Source of the DNA: Ktedonospora formicarum
Lineage (GTDB): Bacteria; Chloroflexota; Ktedonobacteria; Ktedonobacterales; Ktedonobacteraceae
Direction of reading: 5' to 3'
DNA: 64,000 nt
Assembly (NCBI RefSeq): GCF_016587355.1
Contig: NZ_BNJF01000007.1
Span: 248,001 to 312,000 of the forward strand
The position numbers and the translations under genes were made by a program. Below are positions 26,710 through 34,989 of the stretch, one piece after another; the first letter of the stretch is position 1, and every line of letters starts with the position of its first letter. The notes beneath the pieces were generated by a model. That model had not been told where the DNA came from and did no database searches. It saw only the letters and a program-made list of their open reading frames with translations.

Positions 26710-29544
26710 CTAATTTACAGGGCCATTATAGTTGCTCGCCACCTGCACATCATCGAAGTACATACTGGTTGGCGCATTGTTGAAGATTAGCACACGCGCG
26801 TATTTATTGGTCATGGAGAGATCTCCATCGATGGTTCCACGCGAGATCCCATTCAGCCAGACCTCGGCGTGACCACTCTGATCCTGGAAATCCTGAATCT
26901 CCAGACTATACCAGGTATTGGCACTGACAGAGTTGTTAGGCGTCGAGATGCTGTAAATCTGATTCGAGCCGTTCCAGAAGTAGATGTCAAAAGCATGGGA
27001 ATTACTATTGTAATCGACCTCCCAGACAGGGCCATCGTTCTGGTTGCGCCCGATAGCTACGACACTCCCATTACTGACATTCGCGATGCGAATATAGAAA
27101 CGCGTATAAGTATGAGCCTGTGCCGAAGCTAGTGGGGCACCGAGATAGGCATACTGGTTATTGCCATTGGTAATGGAGACGGCCCTAGTCCCGCTATGCG
27201 TCGTGGTCGACTCTATGCTAACTGTACCCGAGCCATCACTATTGGGCAATGACCATTTGCTCGTATTACCGCTCTCAAAGCCATCATTCAGGTAGACTGT
27301 TGAGTTAACCCCTGTACCACTCAAGCTAACTGTATGTGGGCTTCCATTCGCGTTATCGTTAATCGTCAGCGTCGCGCTGCGACTCCCAAGTGAGGTTGGA
27401 GTAAACGTCACATTGATTGTGCAAGAGGCATTGGGAGCAAGCGAACTCGAACCAGTTGGGCAATTATTGCCCTGGCTGAAATCGCCAGCATTGGTGCCAC
27501 TGATTCCGATACTGCTGATTGTAAGGAAGGCCGTTCCATTGTTAGAGAGCGTCAGAGCCTTGCTGCCACTGGCAAGATTTAAGTTCTGCGTACCAAAATC
27601 CAGGCTTAGCGGATTGATAGTAATACCAGGAGTTGGGACTACCCCATTGCCCGCCAGAGATGCGGTATGTGGACTCCCACTGGCATTGTCACTAATCGTT
27701 AACGTAGCGCTCTTGCCGCCTTGAGAGGCTGGAGTAAAGGAGACGCTAATAATACATGAAGCATGCGCAGCGACGCTGCTCCCACAATTATTGCTCTGGC
27801 TAAATTCGCTGGCATTGGCCCCTGTGAGACTGATACTATTGAGCGTCAGGCTACTATTCCCATTGTTAATCAAGGACACATTCTGAGAGCTACTGGCTGT
27901 GTTGACATTCTGATTGCCAAAGCTCAAACTAGCAGGGCTCAGGCTCACTCCTGGCGGCGTTGAACTGATAAAGTTATTGAGCAGATTAGCCGTCATACGC
28001 TGGATACCAACATTGGCATAGGTATTACCCTGCGAGTTGTCCAGACCCAGACTCCACTGAATTGTTCCCGCGTTAAAGACACGCGCGCCACTAGGAGCTG
28101 TATAGATTGTTGTATCAGCATGTGAGTTACCAGTGCCACAACAGGCATTAACAGGCGAGGAGCCAAGGATAGTCAGCCCCGCAGGCGTCGCGCCATTGTT
28201 GAAGACCTTATCATACTCATAACCAATAATGCCCGGCACCTGAGAACCATTCGTGAGACCAGTTCCAGCATAGACCCAATGCGAGGTGTTCTGCGCCACA
28301 AAGGGATAATCCTGATAAACCTGTTGTTCAAACATACCTCCCAACATGGCATTCTCAGGCCTGTTGACCACCGGATCACGCCAGAGGGTAGTTACAACCG
28401 AATTATCCAGACCATACATTGGATCTGGACCGGGTGGGACATTAAAGTTAGCGAAGTCTTTATACCCTACTTGGATGCGGTCAGCCGTCCCGGCGGAATC
28501 AGGAGCCAGACGAATCTGCCAGTAGGAAGTATTGGCCCCAAAGAAGCCAACATTGACACCGGCAGCAATAGCCCCCTCGACATTATCGCGCATGGACTTG
28601 GTCCAGTACTCGTCATGTCCAACTGAGAGAAAAGCTTTATGATTGGTAAGCGGGTTGGTGACGTTTTCACTTGTATCGATATCAGTTGTGTAAGAGATAT
28701 CGTACCCCTGTGATTCCGCCCAACGCACAAACTTATACTCCCACCAGAAGTAGTGACCCGCGCCATTGCTATCGCCCGGATTAAAGGGGCGATTGAAGGA
28801 CACCTTTGAGGCATGGGGGCCGCTGAAAATCGCGCCATTGGTATTGTTATTATAGAGGCTGGTCCCACCCCAGGTATTGTATGCCTGATAGGTCGTGACA
28901 CTGGTCTGGAAGAGAAGGTCTTCGTGTCCCCCATCATTGCGCACAACAAAAAAGATAAAGCTCGAATGGTTCGCGGAAGAAGTGAGCTTTGCCAAGTAAA
29001 CGCCAGTAACCCAATCGGTCGGAACTGTCAGCGTTGTGGTCTTTGTCCAGTGACAATCTACAATGCCGGTCGTAGCATCGGGCGTGGGAATGGCCTGATG
29101 CACACCTGGAAAACTCCCTAGAGAAGCGACTTTGCGTGCCCCCAGTCCACCATACCAACCCGTCCGAAATATATCAATGGAAACACTTGCGGCGGTCGTT
29201 GTCACGAAGAAATCAACGGATTGACCATGATTGACACTTATTCGAGAACCATAGCCAGAAATAAGATCGGGTTGCAGTTCGGAAGCGAAATCGTTCCAGC
29301 CATCGGTACCCGGCTTACTATTCTCTATCTGGATCGCGTTTTGCGTGTTCTGGCTATCACGCGATGCCAGCGAGATCGTATGCGTTATGGTAACATACGC
29401 CACGGGGAGCAGGGCACCTATCAGCGCACAAACCAGAATCAAACGCAGCGAACGCCTTTCAGGCGCTTGAGCATTGCTTGCCGTCGTTAAGCGGCCTTGG
29501 CGAATACTTTTCACAGCTCGCCATCGCTGTACCAGCTTTATCAT
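26710..29544 (-). CDS. Large secreted protein: dimethylformamidase-like domain plus choice-of-anchor D repeats
   Basis: A 944-residue exported protein. Residues 30-60 form a signal/anchor helix (LRLILVCALIGALLPVAYV). Residues about 75-520 resemble the large subunit of N,N-dimethylformamidase (GYGSRISVNHGQSVDFFVTT, FRTGWYGGLGARKV, VGHDEYWTKSMRDNVEGA, NVGFFGANTSYWQIRL). Two tandem immunoglobulin-like choice-of-anchor D repeats of about 100 residues follow (LSFGNQNVNTASSSQNVSL and LDFGTQNLNLASGSKALTL, each with a Cys pair), then a LamG-like beta-sandwich. It probably acts on or binds an extracellular substrate. Amidase activity is only a family-level guess. Thr/Asn/Ser-rich composition is usual for such surface proteins. 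Confidence 0.78.
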   Translation of the reverse strand: MIKLVQRWRAVKSIRQGRLTTASNAQAPERRSLRLILVCALIGALLPVAYVTITHTISLASRDSQNTQNAIQIENSKPGTDGWNDFASELQPDLISGYGSRISVNHGQSVDFFVTTTAASVSIDIFRTGWYGGLGARKVASLGSFPGVHQAIPTPDATTGIVDCHWTKTTTLTVPTDWVTGVYLAKLTSSANHSSFIFFVVRNDGGHEDLLFQTSVTTYQAYNTWGGTSLYNNNTNGAIFSGPHASKVSFNRPFNPGDSNGAGHYFWWEYKFVRWAESQGYDISYTTDIDTSENVTNPLTNHKAFLSVGHDEYWTKSMRDNVEGAIAAGVNVGFFGANTSYWQIRLAPDSAGTADRIQVGYKDFANFNVPPGPDPMYGLDNSVVTTLWRDPVVNRPENAMLGGMFEQQVYQDYPFVAQNTSHWVYAGTGLTNGSQVPGIIGYEYDKVFNNGATPAGLTILGSSPVNACCGTGNSHADTTIYTAPSGARVFNAGTIQWSLGLDNSQGNTYANVGIQRMTANLLNNFISSTPPGVSLSPASLSFGNQNVNTASSSQNVSLINNGNSSLTLNSISLTGANASEFSQSNNCGSSVAAHASCIISVSFTPASQGGKSATLTISDNASGSPHTASLAGNGVVPTPGITINPLSLDFGTQNLNLASGSKALTLSNNGTAFLTISSIGISGTNAGDFSQGNNCPTGSSSLAPNASCTINVTFTPTSLGSRSATLTINDNANGSPHTVSLSGTGVNSTVYLNDGFESGNTSKWSLPNSDGSGTVSIESTTTHSGTRAVSITNGNNQYAYLGAPLASAQAHTYTRFYIRIANVSNGSVVAIGRNQNDGPVWEVDYNSNSHAFDIYFWNGSNQIYSISTPNNSVSANTWYSLEIQDFQDQSGHAEVWLNGISRGTIDGDLSMTNKYARVLIFNNAPTSMYFDDVQVASNYNGPVN

Positions 29545-29997
29545 CCCTTTGCTCTCTCTTCTCTCGGTGCTTCACCGAGATCGACTTCTCTCCACATATG
29601 CAGGCATCATAAGATACAACTCCACTACAACTCTAGCGAATCACGGTATCCACAGTGTGTAGAAATTGAGAGCAAAGCGGTGTTCAAGATGGGGTAAAAA
29701 TGGATGTTGTGTACACGCCCTTGTCGCACCTCTGAAATTGTTTAGATGTGTATACTGGCAATGAGAAAGATGCAAGCCTCCTCTAGAAGGGAGGCAGCTC
29801 AAGGATGGGCATCAATATATTGTGGCTATTTAGTCTTGTCCGTACCGACGCCCTATTCGAAAAACCTGAGCACGCAGTGCCTCGGCATGGGGATCACAGC
29901 AACACTAGATGCTAATCACGCAGCATTGGTTCTCGAATAGGACAGCTAGCCAGTGTTGTCTAGCAGCGGATGAGGACTTAAAGGAAAGGTGCGCATC
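29545..29997. other. 453-bp intergenic region with repeat copy G
   Basis: Divergent spacer between the secreted protein and a small conserved gene. The right half holds a diverged copy of the structured repeat (29852-29941). A 64-codon open frame here overlaps that repeat and shows no protein-like composition. No clear promoter could be assigned. Confidence 0.5.
29852..29941 (-). repeat. Structured palindromic leader repeat, copy G (diverged)
   Basis: In family orientation (minus strand) it begins CCTATTCGAGAACCAA and ends GCTCAGGTTTTTCGAATAGG. The outer stem pairs perfectly over nine bases with a sequence different from the other copies, which is compensatory change. Inner hairpins ATGCT/AGCAT and a GAGGCAC/GTGCTC pairing occupy the places of hairpins 1 and 3. 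It lies 56 bp before the gene at 29998, in inverted orientation. Confidence 0.6.
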
Positions 29998-30492
29998 ATG
30001 ACTTCACGAAACGATTTTACCCAAGAAGAGTGGAAACTCATCTGTCACGCGCCACTAAGTATCGGTAGCGCAGTCGCGTCAGCCTCCCCCAGTGGACTGG
30101 GCGATACCATAAAAGAGAGCATGTCTATCGTCAACAGTATGCGTCAGGCTGCTGAGCGTCACCCCGAAAGCCAGCTTATTCAGGAGATCATGCCTAAAGG
30201 TCTTGGTCGTGAACAGCTAGAGACGTGGACCACGACAGCGCGTAGCATCCTTCAACCCAATGAGGCTGCTCGCTCAAGGACACAAAGCATTGAGGAGTGC
30301 CGCCAGGTAGCCAATGTCCTACAGAGCAAAGGCACCCCCCAGGAGGCCCAATCCTTTAAACTCTGGCTCCTTGAGGTTGGGCGCGACGTCGCCAACGCAG
30401 CCACAGAGCGTGGCAATACCAGTGCCATTAGTAACGAAGAGGCCCAGGTACTTCAAGACGTCGCCAATGCGCTTGGCGTTCCTGACCGCTAA
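29998..30492 (+). CDS. Conserved hypothetical helical protein
   Basis: A 164-residue soluble protein I do not recognise by function. It opens MTSRNDFTQEEWKLICHAPL and is predicted to be almost wholly alpha-helical, with a conserved-looking Ala/Ser-rich helix (GSAVASASPSGLGD) and a C-terminal helix pair. No Cys, no membrane segment, no catalytic motif. ATG 29998 is preceded by AAAGGAAAGG; GTG 29989 is an alternative. Monocistronic by appearance, with repeat copy G in its upstream region and a hairpin behind it. Confidence 0.65.
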   Translation: MTSRNDFTQEEWKLICHAPLSIGSAVASASPSGLGDTIKESMSIVNSMRQAAERHPESQLIQEIMPKGLGREQLETWTTTARSILQPNEAARSRTQSIEECRQVANVLQSKGTPQEAQSFKLWLLEVGRDVANAATERGNTSAISNEEAQVLQDVANALGVPDR

Positions 30493-30533
30493 AGCGCGTC
30501 GATAAAACGAGAGAATACGACCTCTTTCCCTCA

Positions 30534-30570
30534 GAAGAAGGGACACCTATAAAATGGTTGCCCCTTCTTC
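30534..30570 (+). terminator. Terminator after the helical protein gene
   Basis: GAAGAAGGG (30534-30542) pairs with CCCTTCTTC (30562-30570), followed by a pyrimidine tract. Confidence 0.5.
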
Positions 30571-30648
30571 TTCCTCCAATCCATTGCGTTCTCAGGCTCG
30601 ATCATCTACTCTATATTCAATGATCAACTACGCATATTGGAGGAGAAA

Positions 30649-31662
30649 ATGTCACACGTCAACATTCAAGATTATGAAAAAGCCGCGCAGGCATTGCTAG
30701 AGCCGGCCTACTGGGACTACTATGCTGGGGGCAGCGACGATGAGATTACACTGCGAGCCAATCGCGCCATATTTGACCACATCCGCCTGCGACCACGGAT
30801 ATTAAAAGATGTAACAACATGCGATACTACAACGACTGCTCTCGGCACGCCACTCCCCATGCCTATCATCGTCGCCCCTACCGCCTGCCACAATCTGGCA
30901 CACCCAGAAGGTGAATGCGAAACCGTACGCGGGGTAAGTCAGGCTGGGACGATTATGACAGCCTCGTCCGTCTCTAGCCGGAGTCTCGAAGAGATTGCCG
31001 AAGCCGCCAGCACGCCACTATGGTTCCAGCTCTACATCTACCAGGATCGAAGCATCACCATCAATCTACTGGAGCGAGCCAGACAAACAGGCTATCGTGC
31101 CATCGTCCTCACCGTTGATGTACCGCGCCTCGGCAATCGGGAACGAGACCTGCGCAACAACTTTAAGCGCCTGGACTCCGCCAACTTCGTAGTCAACGAT
31201 GTGACACAACTCCGGCGCTCGCTCACCTGGAAAGATATTACCTGGTTACGATCACTTACGCCCTTGCCACTCCTCATTAAAGGTATCCTTACCGCTGAAG
31301 ATGCCATCATCGCGCTTGAACATGGAGTTGATGGCATCATTGTCTCCAATCATGGCGGACGGCAGCTCGATGGTGCCATCTCTGGACTAGAAGCGCTTCC
31401 TGAGATTGTCGAAGCAGTCGCCGGGCGCTGTGAAATCTATGTCGATGGTGGTATTCGACGGGGCACAGATGTCCTCAAAGCGCTTGCACTTGGAGCGCGA
31501 GCTGTCCTGGTGGGACGTCCGATCCTCTGGGGGCTTACTGTTAAAGGACAAGATGGAGTAAACCATATCCTGGAGCTATTGAAGTCCGAGCTTGAGCTCG
31601 CGATGGCACTCTGCGGCTGCCCTACCCTCAACGATATTACGCCCTCGCTCGTCAAACTATAA
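30649..31662 (+). CDS. FMN-dependent alpha-hydroxy acid oxidase/dehydrogenase
   Basis: A 337-residue TIM-barrel flavoenzyme of the glycolate oxidase/lactate oxidase family, which oxidises 2-hydroxy acids to 2-oxo acids. Seen: YWDYYAGGSDDE near the N-terminus, PTACHNLAHPEGE, the WFQLYIYQDR strand, the catalytic histidine in SNHGGRQLDG, the active-site lysine in LLIKGI and YVDGGIRRGTDVLKAL for FMN phosphate. ATG 30649 with GGAGGA five bases upstream is preferred over TTG 30637. Whether it transfers electrons to oxygen or to a quinone cannot be told. Confidence 0.93.
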   Translation: MSHVNIQDYEKAAQALLEPAYWDYYAGGSDDEITLRANRAIFDHIRLRPRILKDVTTCDTTTTALGTPLPMPIIVAPTACHNLAHPEGECETVRGVSQAGTIMTASSVSSRSLEEIAEAASTPLWFQLYIYQDRSITINLLERARQTGYRAIVLTVDVPRLGNRERDLRNNFKRLDSANFVVNDVTQLRRSLTWKDITWLRSLTPLPLLIKGILTAEDAIIALEHGVDGIIVSNHGGRQLDGAISGLEALPEIVEAVAGRCEIYVDGGIRRGTDVLKALALGARAVLVGRPILWGLTVKGQDGVNHILELLKSELELAMALCGCPTLNDITPSLVKL

Positions 31663-31666
31663 GAAA

Positions 31667-31700
31667 GATGAAGGGGAAATGCTCAAATCACCCCTTCATC
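31667..31700. terminator. Terminator between convergent genes
   Basis: GATGAAGGGG (31667-31676) and CCCCTTCATC (31691-31700), perfect 10-bp stem directly after the oxidase stop. Confidence 0.65.
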
Positions 31701-31746
31701 ATTAGATACAATATGTAGACTGGTCATGCGTTCATTATATATAACA

Positions 31747-32466
31747 TTAAACCAACTGACTGGCAAAGTTCTTGAGAGCTGATGCAGCATTGCCACGGTA
31801 GGGCTTCCCATGTCCTAAGCAGAGAATATCCACATTTAGCTCAGCGACTTTGCGAATGGAGCGCTTGGCTTCATCCAGGTCAGGCGTGGCTGCTACCATT
31901 GGCAGAAGAAAACGTCCAGACGGCGCACGCATCATCACATCGCCACCGAGAAGCAGCCTCTGTTCCGGCAGCCAGAAGCCGCATTGTCCAGGGCTGTGAC
32001 CGGGTTCATCGACGACCACTAAACCTGGAAATACTTCATCAAGCGTATCACCTTCTTTCAGCTCATAGTCAACAGGCACCGAGACGTTATTGCGCAGATG
32101 TGGTCGCACCCAGGCAGTATAGACCAATCTATCGAAGCCGCCCAATTGCGCAGGATTGGGATGCAACGGCTTCTTCTCGCCCCGAATGACTGCACTCTCA
32201 TAGCGATGATGTGCATAGACCTTCGCTCCTGTAGCTTGTATCAAAGCAGCCAGGCTCCCATAATGATCCCAGTGCGCATGGGTCAGGAGAATACGTTTGA
32301 TATCACCAAGCTGATATCCACTCCTCAAGATATCTTTCTCTATTTTGGGAAAGGCTGTTGGTGTACTGGTATCAACCAGCGTAAGACCATCGGAAGCCTC
32401 TAGCACGTACACATTCCCAAGCCGCAAACCTTCAATGCATGAAATACCATCCATAATGAGCTTCAT
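31747..32466 (-). CDS. MBL-fold metallo-hydrolase
   Basis: A 239-residue metallo-beta-lactamase-fold hydrolase with the metal motif THAHWDHYGS, the downstream DEPGHSPGQCGFW histidine, LLLGGDVMM aspartate and LCLGHGKPYRG. Such proteins cleave thioesters, lactones or similar. Substrate unknown. It lies 146 bp downstream of the TetR gene on the same strand, and a dyad matching the one in the tetR promoter is placed between them, so TetR control is likely. Confidence 0.9.
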   Translation of the reverse strand: MKLIMDGISCIEGLRLGNVYVLEASDGLTLVDTSTPTAFPKIEKDILRSGYQLGDIKRILLTHAHWDHYGSLAALIQATGAKVYAHHRYESAVIRGEKKPLHPNPAQLGGFDRLVYTAWVRPHLRNNVSVPVDYELKEGDTLDEVFPGLVVVDEPGHSPGQCGFWLPEQRLLLGGDVMMRAPSGRFLLPMVAATPDLDEAKRSIRKVAELNVDILCLGHGKPYRGNAASALKNFASQLV

Positions 32467-32536
32467 ACTATTCTCACCTTCATAGCGGAGTATCGCAACT
32501 AAGATTCCACGGAATATAACCTCAATTGCAACGAAA

Positions 32537-32556
32537 TTAGTACCAAACAGTACTAA
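32537..32556. promoter_or_regulatory. TetR operator upstream of the MBL gene
   Basis: TTAGTAC-caaaca-GTACTAA, a perfect 7-bp dyad with a 6-base spacer, 70 bp before the MBL start. The same half-sites with the same spacing occur in the tetR promoter at 33201-33218. Confidence 0.65.
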
Positions 32557-32612
32557 AACAATGGTAAAAAAAGAGCGAGCGCGGACTCGCCCATAGGATA
32601 GAACTAAAGGAG

Positions 32613-33197
32613 CTATGAAAGGCGCATCAGAGCAAGTAACGCATCTCGTTCTTCGAGGATCACCTGACCCTCTTGCCTAACACTTGCTACCATCAAGCTC
32701 CCTTCTAACCAGGAGATGAAAAGAGAAGCTAGCGTTCGTGAGGAGAGGTCTTTCCGAACCTCTCCACTGCGTTTCCCTTCGTCAAACAACTCTTCAAGGC
32801 GTTGAGATTGCTTTTGAAACGCTTGAGCGAGACGCTGCCGTAGCTGTTCATTTGTTTTTCCAGCTTCTACAACCAGCGAAAGCAAAGGGCAGCCACCAGA
32901 ACAATCACGCGCAATCAGCTCATCGATGACACAGTTGGTATACCGTGTAAGCTTCTGCTCAAGCGAACCCGAACCCTGTAATACTTGGGCCTGAAAGTGG
33001 CCTTGCAAAGAAGAGATATAACCATCCAGCACAGCAAGCGATAGCTCATCCTTGCTTTTAAAATGGTAATAGATATTGGATTTAGAAACACCACTATGCT
33101 TTACCACATCGTCCATACTTGTATTGGCGAAACCACGGACGCGATACAATTCTGAGACGACTTTGACCACATAGTCACGATTTGATATGCTTCTCAT
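32613..33197 (-). CDS. TetR family transcriptional regulator
   Basis: A 194-residue TetR repressor: N-terminal helix-turn-helix (GFANTSMDDVVKHSGVSKSN, IYYHFKSKDEL) and a ligand-binding C-terminal domain with a GCPLLSL segment typical of LmrA/YxaF-like TetRs. The promoter at 33205-33234 and the operator at 33201-33218 overlap each other and almost touch the ATG, so it is probably autorepressed and translated from a leaderless or nearly leaderless mRNA. Likely target: the downstream MBL hydrolase. Confidence 0.93.
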   Translation of the reverse strand: MRSISNRDYVVKVVSELYRVRGFANTSMDDVVKHSGVSKSNIYYHFKSKDELSLAVLDGYISSLQGHFQAQVLQGSGSLEQKLTRYTNCVIDELIARDCSGGCPLLSLVVEAGKTNEQLRQRLAQAFQKQSQRLEELFDEGKRSGEVRKDLSSRTLASLFISWLEGSLMVASVRQEGQVILEERDALLALMRLS

Positions 33198-33200
33198 AAC

Positions 33201-33218
33201 TAGAACTATACAGTACTA
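33201..33218. promoter_or_regulatory. TetR operator in its own promoter
   Basis: TAGAAC-tatac a-GTACTA reads as TAGAAC, six bases, GTACTA: the same half-sites and spacing as the operator at 32537-32556, with one mismatch. It overlaps the -10 box. Confidence 0.6.
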
Positions 33219-33234
33219 AAAATACATTTGTCAA
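33205..33234 (-). promoter_or_regulatory. Consensus promoter of tetR, leaderless
   Basis: On the minus strand TTGACA (33234-33229) and TATAGT (33210-33205) are 18 bp apart. The expected start is at about 33198, one base before the ATG at 33197; no ribosome-binding site fits in between. Confidence 0.7.
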
Positions 33235-33393
33235 GGAAAGCCGAACTATTGCCCGGCTACATCAGAAGTGATTAAACCACCGAAGCGTATGTGAGCAGTA
33301 AGAAGACCCTATCACAATAAATGCAAATGGCTTCTGTTGAACAGAAAAGAAAATGCTGATTTAGAAATATCCAACATTTTGCGAAGCGCCCCC

Positions 33394-33421
33394 TTGACTT
33401 TCGTTGTTATGCTGTGCTAAT
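33394..33421 (+). promoter_or_regulatory. Promoter of the efe operon
   Basis: TTGACT (33394-33399) and GCTAAT (33416-33421), 16 bp apart, the latter preceded by TGT as an extended -10. Start expected near 33428, giving a leader of about 280 bases. Confidence 0.6.
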
Positions 33422-33443
33422 ATCCGACTGTTGGACTCAGGTA

Positions 33444-33462
33444 TTAGGTCACCCTAACATTT
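33444..33462. promoter_or_regulatory. DtxR/IdeR-like iron box
   Basis: TTAGGTCACCCTAACATTT matches the IdeR/DtxR 19-bp consensus at 14 positions, including both TTAGG and CTAAC cores. It lies just downstream of the predicted efe transcription start, where an iron-loaded repressor would block transcription. Confidence 0.6.
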
Positions 33463-33662
33463 GGTATCCAGATTCGAATATTTGAGCTGAGACCCTGTAT
33501 AACAATGGAAGCAAAGCAAATTGACGCCTCATTGGTCGCTTGCTTTACATCAAAGCATCATTTAAACTAAGCCATAAGGAGTGCATACCAGCTAAGGCGG
33601 ATAGCACTCTCATGCATTTGCTTATGCAGCAGTGCCCATACAGGGAGGTAGGCAGCTCATCT

Positions 33663-33688
33663 TATATTGACCATTCTTGGTCAATATA
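33663..33688 (+). promoter_or_regulatory. 11-bp dyad before efeO ribosome-binding site
   Basis: TATATTGACCA and TGGTCAATATA form a perfect inverted repeat around TTCT, ending 20 bp before the efeO ATG and just before its AAGGA. It is either a second operator or an mRNA hairpin controlling translation. The rest of the 511-bp region 33198-33708 shows no gene. Confidence 0.5.
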
Positions 33689-33708
33689 TTCTCAAAAAGG
33701 AAGACATA

Positions 33709-34860
33709 ATGATGTCATCAAAGCGGGGTATGCACCTCCTTGTGTTGCTCATGTGCAGCAGCCTATCGCTATTTCTCTTTGCCGCTTGTGGATCAAGCAC
33801 TGGCAGCACTAACAGCACAAAAACCTCTGTGACCATTAACGCTTACGATAACTATTTTGATCCGAAAGTGATTACGGTGCCAGCCAATCAAGACGTAACT
33901 GTCACCTTTATCAACAAAGGAACGAACGTACATATCGTCGAGATCAAAGGTCTGGTCGCGGAAACGACCTTGCAGCCCGGACAGCAAAAGACCTTCACCA
34001 TTAAGCCACAGAACCGCACATACCAACTCTATGATGAGCTCTATGTCGGCAAGGGCATGGAAGGGCAATTCACCGGTACCGATAAGGCAGTGAGCAACAT
34101 TACTCCCACCACCAGTAGCACCGACGAAAACACCAAGCTTCAGAGCGCGATTGAAGCTTATAAGAAATATGTCACCCAACAGGCGGATGGTCTGGTCACC
34201 AGCACACAACAATTCGTTGATGCTATCAACGCGGGTGACATCAATAAAGCCAAAGCGCTCTATGGCAACACCAGAGAATACTACGAGCGTATTGAGCCAA
34301 TCGCATCATCCTTTGGCGACCTCGATCCTAACCTGGACGCGCGCGAGGGCGATGTACCCGATGCCCAGTGGATGGGCTTCCATCGCCTGGAGAAGGCTCT
34401 CTGGATAGATAAGAAGACAAAAGGTCTTGAGAACTATACCACGCGCCTGATCAGCGATGTGAAAGCACTCCGTAAAAACATTGATACATTAACACTCAAA
34501 CCGACCGATATCATTGACGGCGCAGTCTCGCTCCTCAGTGAAGCATCACACTCCAAGATTAGTGGTGAAGAGGATCGCTATTCACATACCGATCTCTATG
34601 ATCTTGCAGCAAACATTGACGGCTCTCAAGCCGCCTTCAATTGCTTCAAAGATTACCTGAGTGTCAAGAATCCTGGTCTCCAACAGGATGTTACCACCAA
34701 GTTCCAGAAGGTAGACGACGTCCTCAAGCCCTTCCGTACCAATGACGGTTTCGTGGATTATTCTACGCTCAAAGATGGTGACAAACGCTCGATAGCCCAG
34801 GGCATCGACACAGCGGGTGAGGCTCTTTCTAAGGTTGCCGTCACCTTCCCTAAGAGCTAA
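33709..34860 (+). CDS. efeO: EfeO: lipoprotein-like iron-binding component of EfeUOB
   Basis: A 383-residue exported protein. The signal ends LFAACGSST, a lipobox-like cysteine, so it is probably a lipoprotein on the outer face of the membrane. A cupredoxin-like domain follows (about 40-130; VTINAYDNYFDPKVITVPAN), then the M75/imelysin domain with its HxxE metal motif in MGFHRLEKALW. EfeO binds iron and hands it to the EfeU permease. ATG 33709 has AAGGA upstream. First gene of efeO-efeB-efeU behind an iron-box promoter. Confidence 0.93.
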   Translation: MMSSKRGMHLLVLLMCSSLSLFLFAACGSSTGSTNSTKTSVTINAYDNYFDPKVITVPANQDVTVTFINKGTNVHIVEIKGLVAETTLQPGQQKTFTIKPQNRTYQLYDELYVGKGMEGQFTGTDKAVSNITPTTSSTDENTKLQSAIEAYKKYVTQQADGLVTSTQQFVDAINAGDINKAKALYGNTREYYERIEPIASSFGDLDPNLDAREGDVPDAQWMGFHRLEKALWIDKKTKGLENYTTRLISDVKALRKNIDTLTLKPTDIIDGAVSLLSEASHSKISGEEDRYSHTDLYDLAANIDGSQAAFNCFKDYLSVKNPGLQQDVTTKFQKVDDVLKPFRTNDGFVDYSTLKDGDKRSIAQGIDTAGEALSKVAVTFPKS

Positions 34861-34904
34861 GAAATCCGAGTGTAGACGATGCGTGCATGATGGTATACAC
34901 TTCA

Positions 34905-34942
34905 CTGGTAGTTGTAGGCAAGTTTCTCCCTACAACTACTAG
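34905..34942 (+). terminator. Intercistronic hairpin efeO-efeB
   Basis: CTGGTAGTTGTAGG (34905-34918) pairs with CCTACAACTACTAG (34929-34942), 14 bp with one G-U. There is no U-tract, so it may be an attenuator or mRNA-stabilising element that gives more EfeO than EfeB/EfeU. Confidence 0.5.
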
Positions 34943-34989
34943 CGGAGACAAAAGGCAGTGCAACAAGTATAAAACAGGGTAAAGTGGCT

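Noticed and set aside
29746..29940. 64-codon open frame on the plus strand
   Set aside because: It overlaps repeat copy G, has no ribosome-binding site and no protein-like pattern.
33540..33812. 90-codon open frame before and into efeO
   Set aside because: Overlaps the efeO start in another frame; residues look like a random translation of the leader.
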